Shown: positions 44,416 through 54,535 of the stretch, in pieces | Position numbering within the stretch: the first letter of the stretch is position 1 | Layout of the letters: each line of letters starts with the position of its first letter | NCBI GenBank assembly: GCA_024402135.1 | Contig: JAKSJN010000009.1 | Location: forward strand, 1-64,000 | DNA length: 64,000 bases | Direction of reading: 5' to 3' | DNA from: Bacteroidales bacterium | Lineage (GTDB): Bacteria; Bacteroidota; Bacteroidia; Bacteroidales; UBA932 | Made by a program: the position numbers and the translations under genes | Notes under the pieces: model-generated | Database searches by the model: none | What the model was told of the DNA's origin: nothing | What the model saw: only the letters and a program-made list of their open reading frames with translations

Positions 44416-46041
44416 TTAAAGACCGATGGTCTTGAAGAAGTCGTTACCCTTGTCGTCAACGAGGATGAATGCCGGGAAGTTCTCGACCTCGATCTTCCAG
44501 ATAGCCTCCATGCCGAGTTCAGGATACTCTACGCACTCGATGCTCTTGATGTTGTTCTGTGCGAGGATTGCTGCAGGACCACCGATTGAACCGAGGTAGA
44601 AGCCGCCATGCTTCTTGCATGCGTCGGTGACAGCCTGGCTGCGGTTACCCTTTGCGAGCATGATCATTGAACCGCCGTTGTCCTGGAACTCGTCTACATA
44701 TGGATCCATACGGCCTGCGGTGGTAGGTCCCATCGAACCACATGCCATGCCTGCAGGGGTCTTTGCAGGTCCAGCATAGTAGATAGGGTGATCCTTCATG
44801 TACTGAGGCATGCCCTCTCCTGCGTCAAGACGAGCCTTGAGCTTGGCGTGAGCGATGTCACGGCCGACGATGATGGTGCCCTTGAGGTTGAGACGGGTAC
44901 CTACAGGATAGTTTGTGAGAATCTTGCATACCTCTGACATTGGCTGATTGAGGTCGATCTCGACTGCTCCGCTCTCGCCTGCGTTGCGGAGCTCCTCTGG
45001 GATGAGCTCGTATGGCTTGTCGTCCATCTTCTCGATCCAGATACCGTCCTCGTTGATCTTTGCCTTGATGTTACGGTCTGCCGAGCAGCTTACGCCGAGA
45101 CCGATAGGGCAGCTTGCACCGTGGCGTGGAAGACGTACGACGCGGATGTCGTGTGCCATGTACTTGCCGCCGAACTGTGCGCCGAGACCGATCTTGTGGG
45201 TCTCCTCGAGGAGCTGCTTCTCAAGCTCGATGTCGCGGAATGCGCGGCCTGTCTCGTCACCGGTGGTAGGGAGCTCGTCATAGTAGTGTGTAGAAGCGAG
45301 CTTCACGGTAAGGAGGTTCTTCTCTGCAGAAGTACCACCGACTACGATAGCGATGTGGTATGGAGGACAAGCGGCTGTACCGAGTGTCTTCATCTTGGCT
45401 ACGAGGAAAGGAACGAGGGTACCAGGGTTCTGGATACGTGCCTTGGTCTCCTGGTAGAGATATGTCTTGTTGGCTGAACCGCCGCCCTTGGTGACCATGA
45501 GGAAATGATACTCAGCGCCCTCGCAAGCCTCGATGTCGATCTGTGCAGGGAGGTTGCACTTGGTGTTGACCTCATTATACATGTCGAGAGGTGCGTTCTG
45601 GCTGTAACGGAGATTCTCCTCTGTGTAGGTCTTGTATACACCAAGAGAGAGAGCCTCTTCGTCACAGAATCCGGTCCATACCTGCTGGCCCTTCTCGCCG
45701 TGGATGATTGCGGTACCTGTATCCTGGCAGAGTGGGAGCTTGCCCTTTGCTGCAACCTCAGCATTGCGGAGGAAGGTAAGTGCTACATACTTGTCGTTAG
45801 CGCTGGCCTCAGGGTCGCTGAGAATCTTTGCGACCTGCTCGTTATGCGAGCGGCGGAGAAGGAAGCTTACATCGCGGAATGCGGTGTTTGCCATAACGGT
45901 AAGACCTTCCTTGGCTACCTTGAGCATCTTGTGACCCTCGAACTCCGAGGTGCTTACATACTGCTCTGATCCTGGGATCTTGTAGTATTCAGTGGTGTCT
46001 GGACCAAGCTGAAACATTGGAGCATATTTGAATTCTGCCAT
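44416..46041 (-). CDS. Class I fumarate hydratase (iron-sulfur)
   Basis: 541 residues, the full two-domain class I fumarase. Cluster cysteines appear in [11 protein letters not shown], '[18 protein letters not shown]' and the C-terminal domain shows '[15 protein letters not shown]' and '[17 protein letters not shown]'. It makes (S)-malate from fumarate, or the reverse for fumarate respiration in anaerobes. The 4Fe-4S cluster is oxygen-sensitive. Confidence 0.95.
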   Translation of the reverse strand: MAEFKYAPMFQLGPDTTEYYKIPGSEQYVSTSEFEGHKMLKVAKEGLTVMANTAFRDVSFLLRRSHNEQVAKILSDPEASANDKYVALTFLRNAEVAAKGKLPLCQDTGTAIIHGEKGQQVWTGFCDEEALSLGVYKTYTEENLRYSQNAPLDMYNEVNTKCNLPAQIDIEACEGAEYHFLMVTKGGGSANKTYLYQETKARIQNPGTLVPFLVAKMKTLGTAACPPYHIAIVVGGTSAEKNLLTVKLASTHYYDELPTTGDETGRAFRDIELEKQLLEETHKIGLGAQFGGKYMAHDIRVVRLPRHGASCPIGLGVSCSADRNIKAKINEDGIWIEKMDDKPYELIPEELRNAGESGAVEIDLNQPMSEVCKILTNYPVGTRLNLKGTIIVGRDIAHAKLKARLDAGEGMPQYMKDHPIYYAGPAKTPAGMACGSMGPTTAGRMDPYVDEFQDNGGSMIMLAKGNRSQAVTDACKKHGGFYLGSIGGPAAILAQNNIKSIECVEYPELGMEAIWKIEVENFPAFILVDDKGNDFFKTIGL

Positions 46042-46064
46042 GATTATTATTAGGTTTTATTAGT

Positions 46065-47204
<1,140 letters not shown>

Positions 47205-47225
47205 TTTCTACACTGTTATATCGTA

Positions 47226-47233
47226 CAAATCTA
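47226..47233 (-). promoter_or_regulatory. -7 box of prfB
   Basis: TAGATTTG on the minus strand, 22 bases before ATG. Confidence 0.6.
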
Positions 47234-47276
47234 CTAAAAAATGAGCATTTCTTAACATAAATGTTTCATAAAACGC

Positions 47277-47512
47277 AACTTTAATTCGATCCTCTCGTTG
47301 AAGTTACTCCCGCTCGGAAATGACCAAACCAGTTTGTCATTTCTCTCGACTCCGAACTTTAATTCGATCCTCTCGTTGAAGTTACTCCCGCTCGGAAATG
47401 ATCAAACCAGTTTGTCATTTCTCTCGACTCCGAACTTTAATTCGATCCTCTCGTTGAAGTTACTCCCGCTCGGAAATGATCAAACCAGTTTGTCATTTCC
47501 TCGCTTAATCGT
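47277..47512. repeat. Tandem 78-bp repeat, three copies
   Basis: Copies at 47277-47354, 47355-47432 and 47433-47512 (the third diverges after about 66 bases and is 80 long). Each starts AACTTTAATTCGATCCTC and holds an imperfect hairpin GAAATGAYCAAAC-CA-GTTTGTCATTTC. Copy 1 differs from copies 2 and 3 by one base (C/T) in the shared part. 78 is a multiple of three, which keeps a spurious frame open on the plus strand. The fourth AACTTT lies in the murI -7 box. Confidence 0.95.
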
Positions 47513-47519
47513 AACTTTG
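47489..47519 (+). promoter_or_regulatory. Promoter of murI, built from the repeat end
   Basis: TTTG at 47489-47492 (inside the third repeat hairpin) and TAACTTTG at 47512-47519, spacer 19. Predicted start is within one or two bases of the ATG at 47525, so the mRNA would be leaderless. Confidence 0.75.
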
Positions 47520-47524
47520 TCCCC

Positions 47525-48295
47525 ATGGCAAAGATAGGAATATTCGATTCCGGATCCGGCGGACTATCAGTCTACAGAGAGATCCATAAACTGCTCCCCA
47601 GAGAGCAGTACGTATACGTCTCTGACAGTGCCTACTGCCCATACGGCGGCAGAACCCGCGAGGAGATTGAATACCGCGCGACAGTCATCAGTGAATACCT
47701 GATAGGCATGGGCTGCGAGCTGATTGTCGTAGCCTGCAACACCGCCACCGCCGCAGCCATCGCATTTCTCCGCGAGAAGTTTCCTTCAGTTCCTTTCATA
47801 GGAATGGAGCCTGCAGTCAAACCCGCAGCCCTTGCGACCAAGACCGGAGTCATAGGAGTTCTCGCCACAGCCGGCACACTGAAGGCATCAAAATACCTTG
47901 ACACCAGGGACCGTTTCAGCGACGGCATCAAGGTCATCGAGCATGTCGGCCAAGGATTTGTCGAACTGGTTGAAAACGGCATTCTGGAGGGTCCTGAGGC
48001 CGAATCTACAGTCCGCGAAAGCGTCGCTCCACTTGTAGAGTCAGGGGCTGACTTCATAGTTCTTGGCTGTACCCACTATCCATTCCTGCGCCCGGTGATC
48101 GAAAAGGTTGCAGCCGAACTCGCCCCTGACAGGGAAATAACCGTAATCGATCCCGCCCCAGCTGTCGCACGCCAGCTTGTCAACGTCATGGCACAAAAAA
48201 ATATTCCTTCCTCACCCGAAGGAGAGGAAGGAAGTATCGATCTTTACGCTTCAGGCGACCTTGAGTCGCTCAGAAGGATCTATAAGCTGATCTAG
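47525..48295 (+). CDS. murI: Glutamate racemase
   Basis: 256 residues. Starts MAKIGIFDSGSGGLSV with Asp8; the two catalytic cysteines are Cys71 in VVACNTATAA and Cys182 in VLGCTHYPF with His184. It makes D-glutamate for peptidoglycan. It is convergent with the Ser-rich protein gene; the two stop codons interlock in CTAG. Confidence 0.96.
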   Translation: MAKIGIFDSGSGGLSVYREIHKLLPREQYVYVSDSAYCPYGGRTREEIEYRATVISEYLIGMGCELIVVACNTATAAAIAFLREKFPSVPFIGMEPAVKPAALATKTGVIGVLATAGTLKASKYLDTRDRFSDGIKVIEHVGQGFVELVENGILEGPEAESTVRESVAPLVESGADFIVLGCTHYPFLRPVIEKVAAELAPDREITVIDPAPAVARQLVNVMAQKNIPSSPEGEEGSIDLYASGDLESLRRIYKLI

Positions 48296-49683
48296 TTCCA
48301 ATATCTTGAAGCCATCTGGTATGGCATCTGACCGAGTACCTCGAGGAGAGGAGTTCCGTCCACAAGAGTGAGGCGGTATACGGTGTCGTCTACTCTGTAG
48401 TACTCGATTCCGTTAAGGACGATGATATCGTAATCATCTGGGAGCTCGTCTACAAGCGCACCTGCTGGAGGAACGATGACCTCGTAGCGGCCTCTCTTGT
48501 TGATTGCGTAGAATACGCCATCCTCGTAGAAGTACTCGCTGTCGAGTCCTGCATAGCTCTGGACAAGTCCGAGGGCGTTTGCAATGTTGTGTGCTGAATA
48601 TGCTCTGTCAGCGTTGAGCGCGATTGAAGCGTTCTGCTGAGCGATTCTGGCATTGTTGGCAGCGATGACTCTGTTCTGCTCCATGATGGTGCGGTAGTTG
48701 TCGTCGATGACATTGAAAGTACGATACACATTGTAGTAATATGCGAAGCGTACTGTCGCGAACTGCATGCGGCGCAGGCTGCGGCTGAATGTCACTCCGA
48801 AAGGAGGACGGCAGACAACGTAGATGTTACCATGGCGGCGATAGTAGATATCGTTGTGGAAGTAGTAGTCAACTCCCCAATGATGCATGTGGCTGTAGTG
48901 AGGTGGCAGCTTGTGCACTCCGTAGCCAAAGTAGTGATTGCCAGGATTGAAGAAATGATCAGGAGTGTTGTACTGGATCTTGTCACGCTGTACAGGAGCC
49001 ACGCGGCTGATATTTCTCTTGTCGTCCATCTTCATGTTGTTCAGGTTCTGAGCAGACATATTGATGTTGGTGTTCTCTCGTGAAGTGCGGGTGCTGCTTG
49101 AAACATTGTTCAGGCCCTTTGCCGAGCTTGCGCTTGAGCGTGCAGCTGCAGCCGAGCTCTGGCTCTTGGTATTGTTGTTTGAAGCTGCGCTCTGACGAGC
49201 CACCTGCTGGGTATTGCTGTTCTCGCGTACAGCGGCAGAACTGTTGTTCGCACGTGCAGCAGCGGCGCTGTTGTTCTGACGGGCAGATGCAGAACCGGTG
49301 CTCTGAGTAGCCTCAGTGCGGGAATTGCGCTTTACCTGTGGTGTTGCCGCTGTGCTTCTGGTTGAAGAGCTTGAGCTTGACCTCGCAGTCGAACTTGAAC
49401 TTCTTGTAGAAGTGTTGGCTGAGCTGCGCTGCTGGCTTGAACTGCTGTTGTTGCGGCTGACCTGAGGTGTGGTTGCTGAATTATTTCGTGAAGTTGAAGC
49501 CGATGATGAGCGTGATGCTGAAGAGCTCCTGGTTGAAGAAGAGCTGGAAGAACTACGCTGCTGGCTTGAGCTGGTGCTCGATGAAGATCTGGCTGCACGT
49601 GACTGTGCGTTGAGATCTGCTGAGCCTGCGACCATAGCTATCGCTACGAGTCCTGCAGAGATGTAGTTGAATAAATTCTTCAT
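48292..49683 (-). CDS. Secreted Ser/Asn/Arg-rich low-complexity protein with DUF6515-like end
   Basis: 463 residues. After a signal peptide (cleaved near LNAQS) comes a disordered stretch of about 190 residues made of Ser, Arg, Asn, Ala, Thr and Gln with recurrent RSSSS, TPQVxRN and AARxNNS patterns. From about 235 a His/Tyr/Phe-rich region follows (HYSHMHHWGVDYYFHNDIYY), then 'VIVPPAGALVDELPDDYDIIVLNGIEYYRVDDTVYRL', which resembles the DUF6515 family end. Role unknown; likely envelope or periplasmic. It is the last gene after NamZ, five bases downstream. Confidence 0.7.
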   Translation of the reverse strand: MKNLFNYISAGLVAIAMVAGSADLNAQSRAARSSSSTSSSQQRSSSSSSSTRSSSASRSSSASTSRNNSATTPQVSRNNSSSSQQRSSANTSTRSSSSTARSSSSSSTRSTAATPQVKRNSRTEATQSTGSASARQNNSAAAARANNSSAAVRENSNTQQVARQSAASNNNTKSQSSAAAARSSASSAKGLNNVSSSTRTSRENTNINMSAQNLNNMKMDDKRNISRVAPVQRDKIQYNTPDHFFNPGNHYFGYGVHKLPPHYSHMHHWGVDYYFHNDIYYRRHGNIYVVCRPPFGVTFSRSLRRMQFATVRFAYYYNVYRTFNVIDDNYRTIMEQNRVIAANNARIAQQNASIALNADRAYSAHNIANALGLVQSYAGLDSEYFYEDGVFYAINKRGRYEVIVPPAGALVDELPDDYDIIVLNGIEYYRVDDTVYRLTLVDGTPLLEVLGQMPYQMASRYWN

Positions 49684-49688
49684 AGTGT

Positions 49689-50972
49689 TTAATCGTATAA
49701 GTGGTACTTCTTTGAAAGTTCCTTGAAGGAGTCGACGTCCTTGTTCCAGTAGGCTTCGATGTCGGCGACCTTGAAGTTCCTTTGCATGTTCAATCTTACA
49801 TAATCCGTGCCACAGACTTTATCGAACATGTTGTTGCGAAGTCCCTCGAATGGATTGATCTTAGGATATAGCTCGTGAACAGCCTGCATCACATAGAACT
49901 GGGTCATGGTCAGCTGGGCCTTGTCATAGTCGGAATAGAAGTACTCCACGCCCTGTATAAGCTTGCCTGCAGAACCGCCTGAGAATGGCTTGAAATATAT
50001 TGTACGGAAGCTGGTTCCAGGGATTTCATAGCTGTCCAGCTTTGCCTTGAGAGCTTCTGCGTCCAGCCATTCAGCCGCGAAGGTTCCGAACGGAATCGTA
50101 TAGCCGACACCGATGTTCAGGTAGTTGTTGAACTCACCGACGAGGCCTGAGCTTGGGTAGCCGATAGCGCTCTGGGGATAAGGGATGTTCGGCGATGGAA
50201 GCACCCATGGAAGACCTGTATCCACGAATGTCATGTCGCGTGTCCAACCCTCCATAGGAATGACGCTGAGCTTGCACTTGAGAGGCGCATCCTTGCCCTG
50301 CTCGCCGCAGTTGAGACCTTCCTCGTTGATGAGGATGGCAAGTTCACCGACTGTCAGACCGTAAACGTATGGAATCTTGAACTCGCTGACGAATGAATGG
50401 AAGCCGTCCTCGACAAGACAGCCTTCGACCTTGAGGCCGTTGACAGGGTTAGGACGGTCAAGGACCATCACCTCGACACCCTGCTCCGCACATGCGCGCA
50501 TCATGAGGCCAAGCGAGCTGATGAATGTGTATGAACGTGAGCCGACGTCCTGGATGTCATAAACCACCACATCGAGCCCCTTGAGCATTTCTGGAGTAGG
50601 TTTGCGTGTATTGCCATATACAGAATAGACCTTCAGGCCAGTGCTCTTGTCGATGGTATCATCGGCGTGACCGCCGGCATAGATGTCACCGCGTACTCCA
50701 TGCTCGGGAGCGAACATGCATACAAGATCCACATTCTCGGCATTGAAAAGGATATCGATTGTGGAGCGGAGGTTGTGGTCCACGCCGCTCGGGTTGGTGA
50801 GCAGACCGACTTTCTTGCCCTCGAGTCCGGCAAAATTACGTTCCTGGAGAACCTCGATGCCTGGCTTTACGCGAATCTTGGATGCAGGCTGAGCCTCAAC
50901 TTTGTTTTCAGCCTGTACTGCACATCCGAATGAGAGCAGCAATGATGCTGCAGCTATGATTATCTTTTTCAT
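49689..50972 (-). CDS. namZ: Exo-beta-N-acetylmuramidase NamZ-like (DUF1343, GH171)
   Basis: 427 residues, signal peptide with a possible lipobox (LLLSFGC). DUF1343 blocks: 'FAGLEGKKVGLLTNPSGVD', 'LVCMFAPEHGVRGDIYAG', 'VVYDIQDVGSRSYTFISSL', 'VMVLDRPNPVNGLKVEG', 'TVGELA' and 'LPWVLPSPNIPYPQSAIGYP'. NamZ enzymes release MurNAc from the non-reducing end of peptidoglycan fragments. The AmpG-like transporter gene lies six bases upstream, a sensible pair for cell-wall recycling. Confidence 0.9.
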   Translation of the reverse strand: MKKIIIAAASLLLSFGCAVQAENKVEAQPASKIRVKPGIEVLQERNFAGLEGKKVGLLTNPSGVDHNLRSTIDILFNAENVDLVCMFAPEHGVRGDIYAGGHADDTIDKSTGLKVYSVYGNTRKPTPEMLKGLDVVVYDIQDVGSRSYTFISSLGLMMRACAEQGVEVMVLDRPNPVNGLKVEGCLVEDGFHSFVSEFKIPYVYGLTVGELAILINEEGLNCGEQGKDAPLKCKLSVIPMEGWTRDMTFVDTGLPWVLPSPNIPYPQSAIGYPSSGLVGEFNNYLNIGVGYTIPFGTFAAEWLDAEALKAKLDSYEIPGTSFRTIYFKPFSGGSAGKLIQGVEYFYSDYDKAQLTMTQFYVMQAVHELYPKINPFEGLRNNMFDKVCGTDYVRLNMQRNFKVADIEAYWNKDVDSFKELSKKYHLYD

Positions 50973-50978
50973 ATCCGA

Positions 50979-52295
50979 TTATTTATTCTTTCTACCGTAC
51001 TCGGCAGGGATGAACTTCTTTACCAGCAACGCTGCAATGATGCCCGGGATGGTGCAGAGGCACACCCAGACGAAGAATGAAGGATAGCCGATGGCTTCCT
51101 GGATCATTCCGGCGAACATGCCCGGAATCATCATGCCGGCAGCCATGAAACCGGTACCGATTGCATAGTGCGATGTCTTCTGGGCTCCCTGAGCGATGAA
51201 CATGAGGAACATCATGTATGCGGTGAATCCGAATCCGTAGCCGAACTGCTCGAGAATGATGCAGAGAGCTACCAGCACCGGACTGTTAGGGAGCAATGTC
51301 GCGAGGAGAACATAAAGCAGGTCCGGGATGTTGATCATGAGCGCCATAGGTATGATCCACTTGCGGAAACCGTCCTTGCTCACCACGATACCGCTGACGA
51401 TACCGCCAAGGAGAAGGGCTATCACGCCGAAGGTGCCGTAGAACATACCCACCTGCGCTGTAGGGAGGTCAAGTCCGCCTGCAGCGCCGTTGTCAAGCAT
51501 GAATGGCTGGGCAATCTTTGCAAGCTGGCTCTCTCCAAGACGATAGGTCAGGAGGAAGAACAGGATGAGGCCCATATGCGGTTTCTTGAAAAAGCTCACG
51601 AAAGTATTCACGAACTCCTTGAGAATCGTCTTCGCGCTGATATCGGTACGAGGGCTGTCAGACTCCGGCTTAGGAAGGATGAATCTATGATAGATCGTCG
51701 TAGCGATGAATATGCCCGCCAGAAGGTAGAAGCATATGGTCCATGAAAGCACGATTTTTCTGTCTGCAGCAATCGACGGGAAGAGCTTGCCAGTCTCGAT
51801 AAGGCCGGCAATCATAACCAGGATGCCCTGTCCGAAAATGGTCGCAAAGCGATAGAAAATGTTGCGGATACCGACAAAGAGGCTCTGGTCACCCTCGTCA
51901 AGCGCCAGCATATAGTATCCGTCAGCCGCGATGTCATGTGTCGCGGACGAGAACGCCATAATCCAGAAGAAAGCGAGCGTCACCTGGACATAGAAGTCGG
52001 TAGGGATGAAGAACGCAACTCCCGCAAAAGCCGCGGCAATCAAGGTCTGCATGGAATTTACCCACCAGCGTTTTGTCTTGATAAGGTCTATGAACGGGCT
52101 CCAGATCGGCTTGATCACCCATGGCAGGTAGAGCCACGAGGTGTAGAGAGCGATGTCAGCATTGCTCAGTCCAAGCTTTTTGTACATGACCACAGCCACT
52201 GTCATCACAGCGACATATGGAAGACCTTCAGCGAAATAAAGGGTCGGAATCCATGTCCATGGATTTCTCTTTCCGTTCAGTTTGTTGGTTGCCAT
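50979..52295 (-). CDS. AmpG-like MFS transporter
   Basis: 438 residues, twelve predicted spans. 'PTLYFAEGLPYVAVMTVAVV', 'LPWVIKPIWSPFIDLIKTKR' and 'SSATHDIAADGYYMLAL' are the conserved blocks of AmpG-like muropeptide permeases. It probably imports MurNAc, anhydro-MurNAc or muropeptides released by NamZ and related enzymes. Same direction as NamZ with a short gap. Confidence 0.85.
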   Translation of the reverse strand: MATNKLNGKRNPWTWIPTLYFAEGLPYVAVMTVAVVMYKKLGLSNADIALYTSWLYLPWVIKPIWSPFIDLIKTKRWWVNSMQTLIAAAFAGVAFFIPTDFYVQVTLAFFWIMAFSSATHDIAADGYYMLALDEGDQSLFVGIRNIFYRFATIFGQGILVMIAGLIETGKLFPSIAADRKIVLSWTICFYLLAGIFIATTIYHRFILPKPESDSPRTDISAKTILKEFVNTFVSFFKKPHMGLILFFLLTYRLGESQLAKIAQPFMLDNGAAGGLDLPTAQVGMFYGTFGVIALLLGGIVSGIVVSKDGFRKWIIPMALMINIPDLLYVLLATLLPNSPVLVALCIILEQFGYGFGFTAYMMFLMFIAQGAQKTSHYAIGTGFMAAGMMIPGMFAGMIQEAIGYPSFFVWVCLCTIPGIIAALLVKKFIPAEYGRKNK

Positions 52296-52348
52296 ATATG
52301 TTTCAGTGTCTTTATTCTTGATTTGTATACGCAGCAGCTGAGAAGCTT

Positions 52349-54529
52349 CTAAATCAGCTTCAGTTCCGAGCCAGGATAATAATGGCGGAGGATGGCATCG
52401 TAGCCATATCCCTTTGCCGACATTACTGCTGCGCCGATCTGGCAGAAGCCGACGCCATGGCCCCAGCCCTTGCCGTCAAGGACAATGCTGTCACCATCAT
52501 AGCTGACATCAAAAGCAGAGCTCTTCAGATGACTCTCGGAAAGCCAGCGCCTGATGATAAGTTCCTTGCCGATATTCATGCTGCGTCTGCTTCCCACGAC
52601 ACGAAGCAGCCCGAGTCGTCCGGAACCGCCTCTTTCAAGAGGTTCGAGTGCCTCTATCGTGCCGAAATCGATGCCTGAGCGTCGACGGACAAGATCCGAC
52701 AGTTCTTCCTTGGTGTATCGGACCTGCCATTTATAGAAATCCCTGGTTTCAAGATCGTAGTCATTGAGGACCTGGGAAAGGATGGCCTGATCGTCAGTAT
52801 CACAGAAATCCTTTCCATCTCCATCCCTGTCAGGAATGGCCTGGAGGTATGGATGATCAACGTCTTCCCAACAGGTATCGAATGTCTCCATCATACCTCC
52901 GCAGCACTTCGAGAATCTGGCGTCGCAGATCTCGCCATCGTACATGAGTACCTGTCCCCAGGTAGCATCGATAGCCTTGCGGACGGTCTCTCCCGCCGCC
53001 ATGCCTATTCCCTGATAGCGCTGGCAATGATCGTCGGCGCACACATCGAAGTTGACATGGTCATCATGATCGAACCACTTGATGTATGTATCTTCAGTCT
53101 CCACGCCCGTGCTGATGCCTGGCTGCTTGTGACCTCGTATCTGGGACATCACCCATGAACGGGATATTACAGAATGAGCCTTGAGATATTCCAGAGAAGC
53201 TGTCGACTTCATCTCGGAAGAAATCACGCTGAGCAGGTAATCCTCGATTCCGATGACATTGATGGCGGTTATCTTGTCACCCTCGACGATGAACTTGAGG
53301 GAACCGGCGAATTTCTGGTCGACCTTTCGCTGCCAATGGAAATCCACTCCGATGACAACGTCGTGAAGGATGAATGACGCCTCTGCGAACATGGTGGATG
53401 GTGTTTCCGCCTCGAAGAAGAGTTCGTCATAGAGAGTTCCGTTATAGTCTATCTGGCCGTTGCACCAGCGGACTTTCTGGGTCCCGGCGCCGTCGGCGAT
53501 CATTTCGAAGGCAATCTCAGGCGCGGACATGATTCCTACCTTGAGTTCAGCTTGGCTGCGTGTCAATTTCCAGATGATTGTTGCTTCGTCTTCTGCGCTG
53601 AGCGAAACCTCGGAGAGCATGTCTTCGAGCAGCCCGGAGTTGAGCTTTGCGTAATCTTCAGCGACCGGGACTATCAGGAAACCTGCCATGTCGGCGGCGC
53701 CAGGTCCCATCGTCAGATGATCCGGGCCGTCGCAGTCAAAGTGATGGCTGAAATGCCTGTCTCTGAATGTTACGAAAGAGCGGTATTCTCCGTTCGAGCA
53801 GTAGGCGAAAAGGTTGAACATTGGTTCAGGACTTCCCGCATGCATAGGAGCACAGTCAAGAAGCCTGTAGAACAGTTTCGCGAGTGATTTCGAGGTCTTC
53901 GCACGCAGGGCGAATACGCCGCGGGTGAAACCCTCGTAGTGGTACAGGTCGGCATCGCGGACCGAGCTGAGATATTTCAGTTTTCCGGAAGCATCTCCGT
54001 CATTGAAAAGAGCCTCGATATCATTCTCTAGCGGCATGAGTCCCTTGGGACATGCCTGAAAGTGCATATGGTCAGGTGCGGAAGCTCCGCACTGAGGACC
54101 GTTGTAGAAGATGCAGAAGTCGTCAAAGCGCTGAGCAAGGTCAAGCATGTCGACATAGCGGTGCCAGATCGACTGGGGTTCATGATTGACAGACGAGATG
54201 ACAAGATGGTCCGGGAATATCGGATATGGGTTTGCCCTTACATAGTAGCGACGTCCCTTGCGCCCGTCAAACAGGAAATTCAGCTGTTCCTCGGGACAGT
54301 TCTCTGCACAGAGAAAACAAGGGCGGGCGGCGACTGACTCGGGATCGGCCTTCGCTGTCGAGGATGTTATGCGTGCTGGATTGTGCTGAAGCAGGACCTC
54401 AAGACCTCCGACCACCAGATTTCGTGTTTCGGCCGATTTGAGCGCACGGAAGTTCGACGCCGCCAAAGGCCAGACTGAAAGCTGGTCACTCATGAATTTG
54501 AGTATGGATTTGTCGGTAGTGCGCCTCAT
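52349..54529 (-). CDS. Fusion of DUF4922 (HIT/GalT-like) and SpoIID domains
   Basis: 726 residues. The first 300 or so are DUF4922-like: 'ARPCFLCAENCPEEQLNFLF', 'NPYPIFPDHLVISSVNHEPQ' and the histidine motif APDHMHFQACPKG, the phosphorylase-type HxHxQ. The rest is a SpoIID/LytB domain: 'IEDYLLSVISSEMKSTASLEYLKAHSVISRSW', 'CGGMMETFDTCWEDVDHPYL', and 'GWGHGVGFCQIGAAVMSAKG'. SpoIID cleaves glycan strands; the N-terminal half may act on a nucleotide or sugar phosphate. No signal peptide is seen. Joined to AmpG and NamZ genes, so it likely serves peptidoglycan recycling. M13 is another possible start. Confidence 0.82.
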   Translation of the reverse strand: MRRTTDKSILKFMSDQLSVWPLAASNFRALKSAETRNLVVGGLEVLLQHNPARITSSTAKADPESVAARPCFLCAENCPEEQLNFLFDGRKGRRYYVRANPYPIFPDHLVISSVNHEPQSIWHRYVDMLDLAQRFDDFCIFYNGPQCGASAPDHMHFQACPKGLMPLENDIEALFNDGDASGKLKYLSSVRDADLYHYEGFTRGVFALRAKTSKSLAKLFYRLLDCAPMHAGSPEPMFNLFAYCSNGEYRSFVTFRDRHFSHHFDCDGPDHLTMGPGAADMAGFLIVPVAEDYAKLNSGLLEDMLSEVSLSAEDEATIIWKLTRSQAELKVGIMSAPEIAFEMIADGAGTQKVRWCNGQIDYNGTLYDELFFEAETPSTMFAEASFILHDVVIGVDFHWQRKVDQKFAGSLKFIVEGDKITAINVIGIEDYLLSVISSEMKSTASLEYLKAHSVISRSWVMSQIRGHKQPGISTGVETEDTYIKWFDHDDHVNFDVCADDHCQRYQGIGMAAGETVRKAIDATWGQVLMYDGEICDARFSKCCGGMMETFDTCWEDVDHPYLQAIPDRDGDGKDFCDTDDQAILSQVLNDYDLETRDFYKWQVRYTKEELSDLVRRRSGIDFGTIEALEPLERGGSGRLGLLRVVGSRRSMNIGKELIIRRWLSESHLKSSAFDVSYDGDSIVLDGKGWGHGVGFCQIGAAVMSAKGYGYDAILRHYYPGSELKLI

Positions 54530-54535
54530 GGCTTA

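Noticed and set aside
44353-46041. Long opposite-strand frames across fumarase and other GC-rich genes
   Set aside because: They mirror the coding strand of well-identified genes and lack family features or promoters.
47277-47512. CRISPR array
   Set aside because: The units are contiguous 78-bp copies without unique spacers, and no cas genes are nearby.
47298-47537. 79-codon frame across the 78-bp repeats with a 26-residue repeated peptide
   Set aside because: The frame is open only because the unit is a multiple of three; it runs into murI in another frame, lacks a promoter and its peptide resembles no protein.
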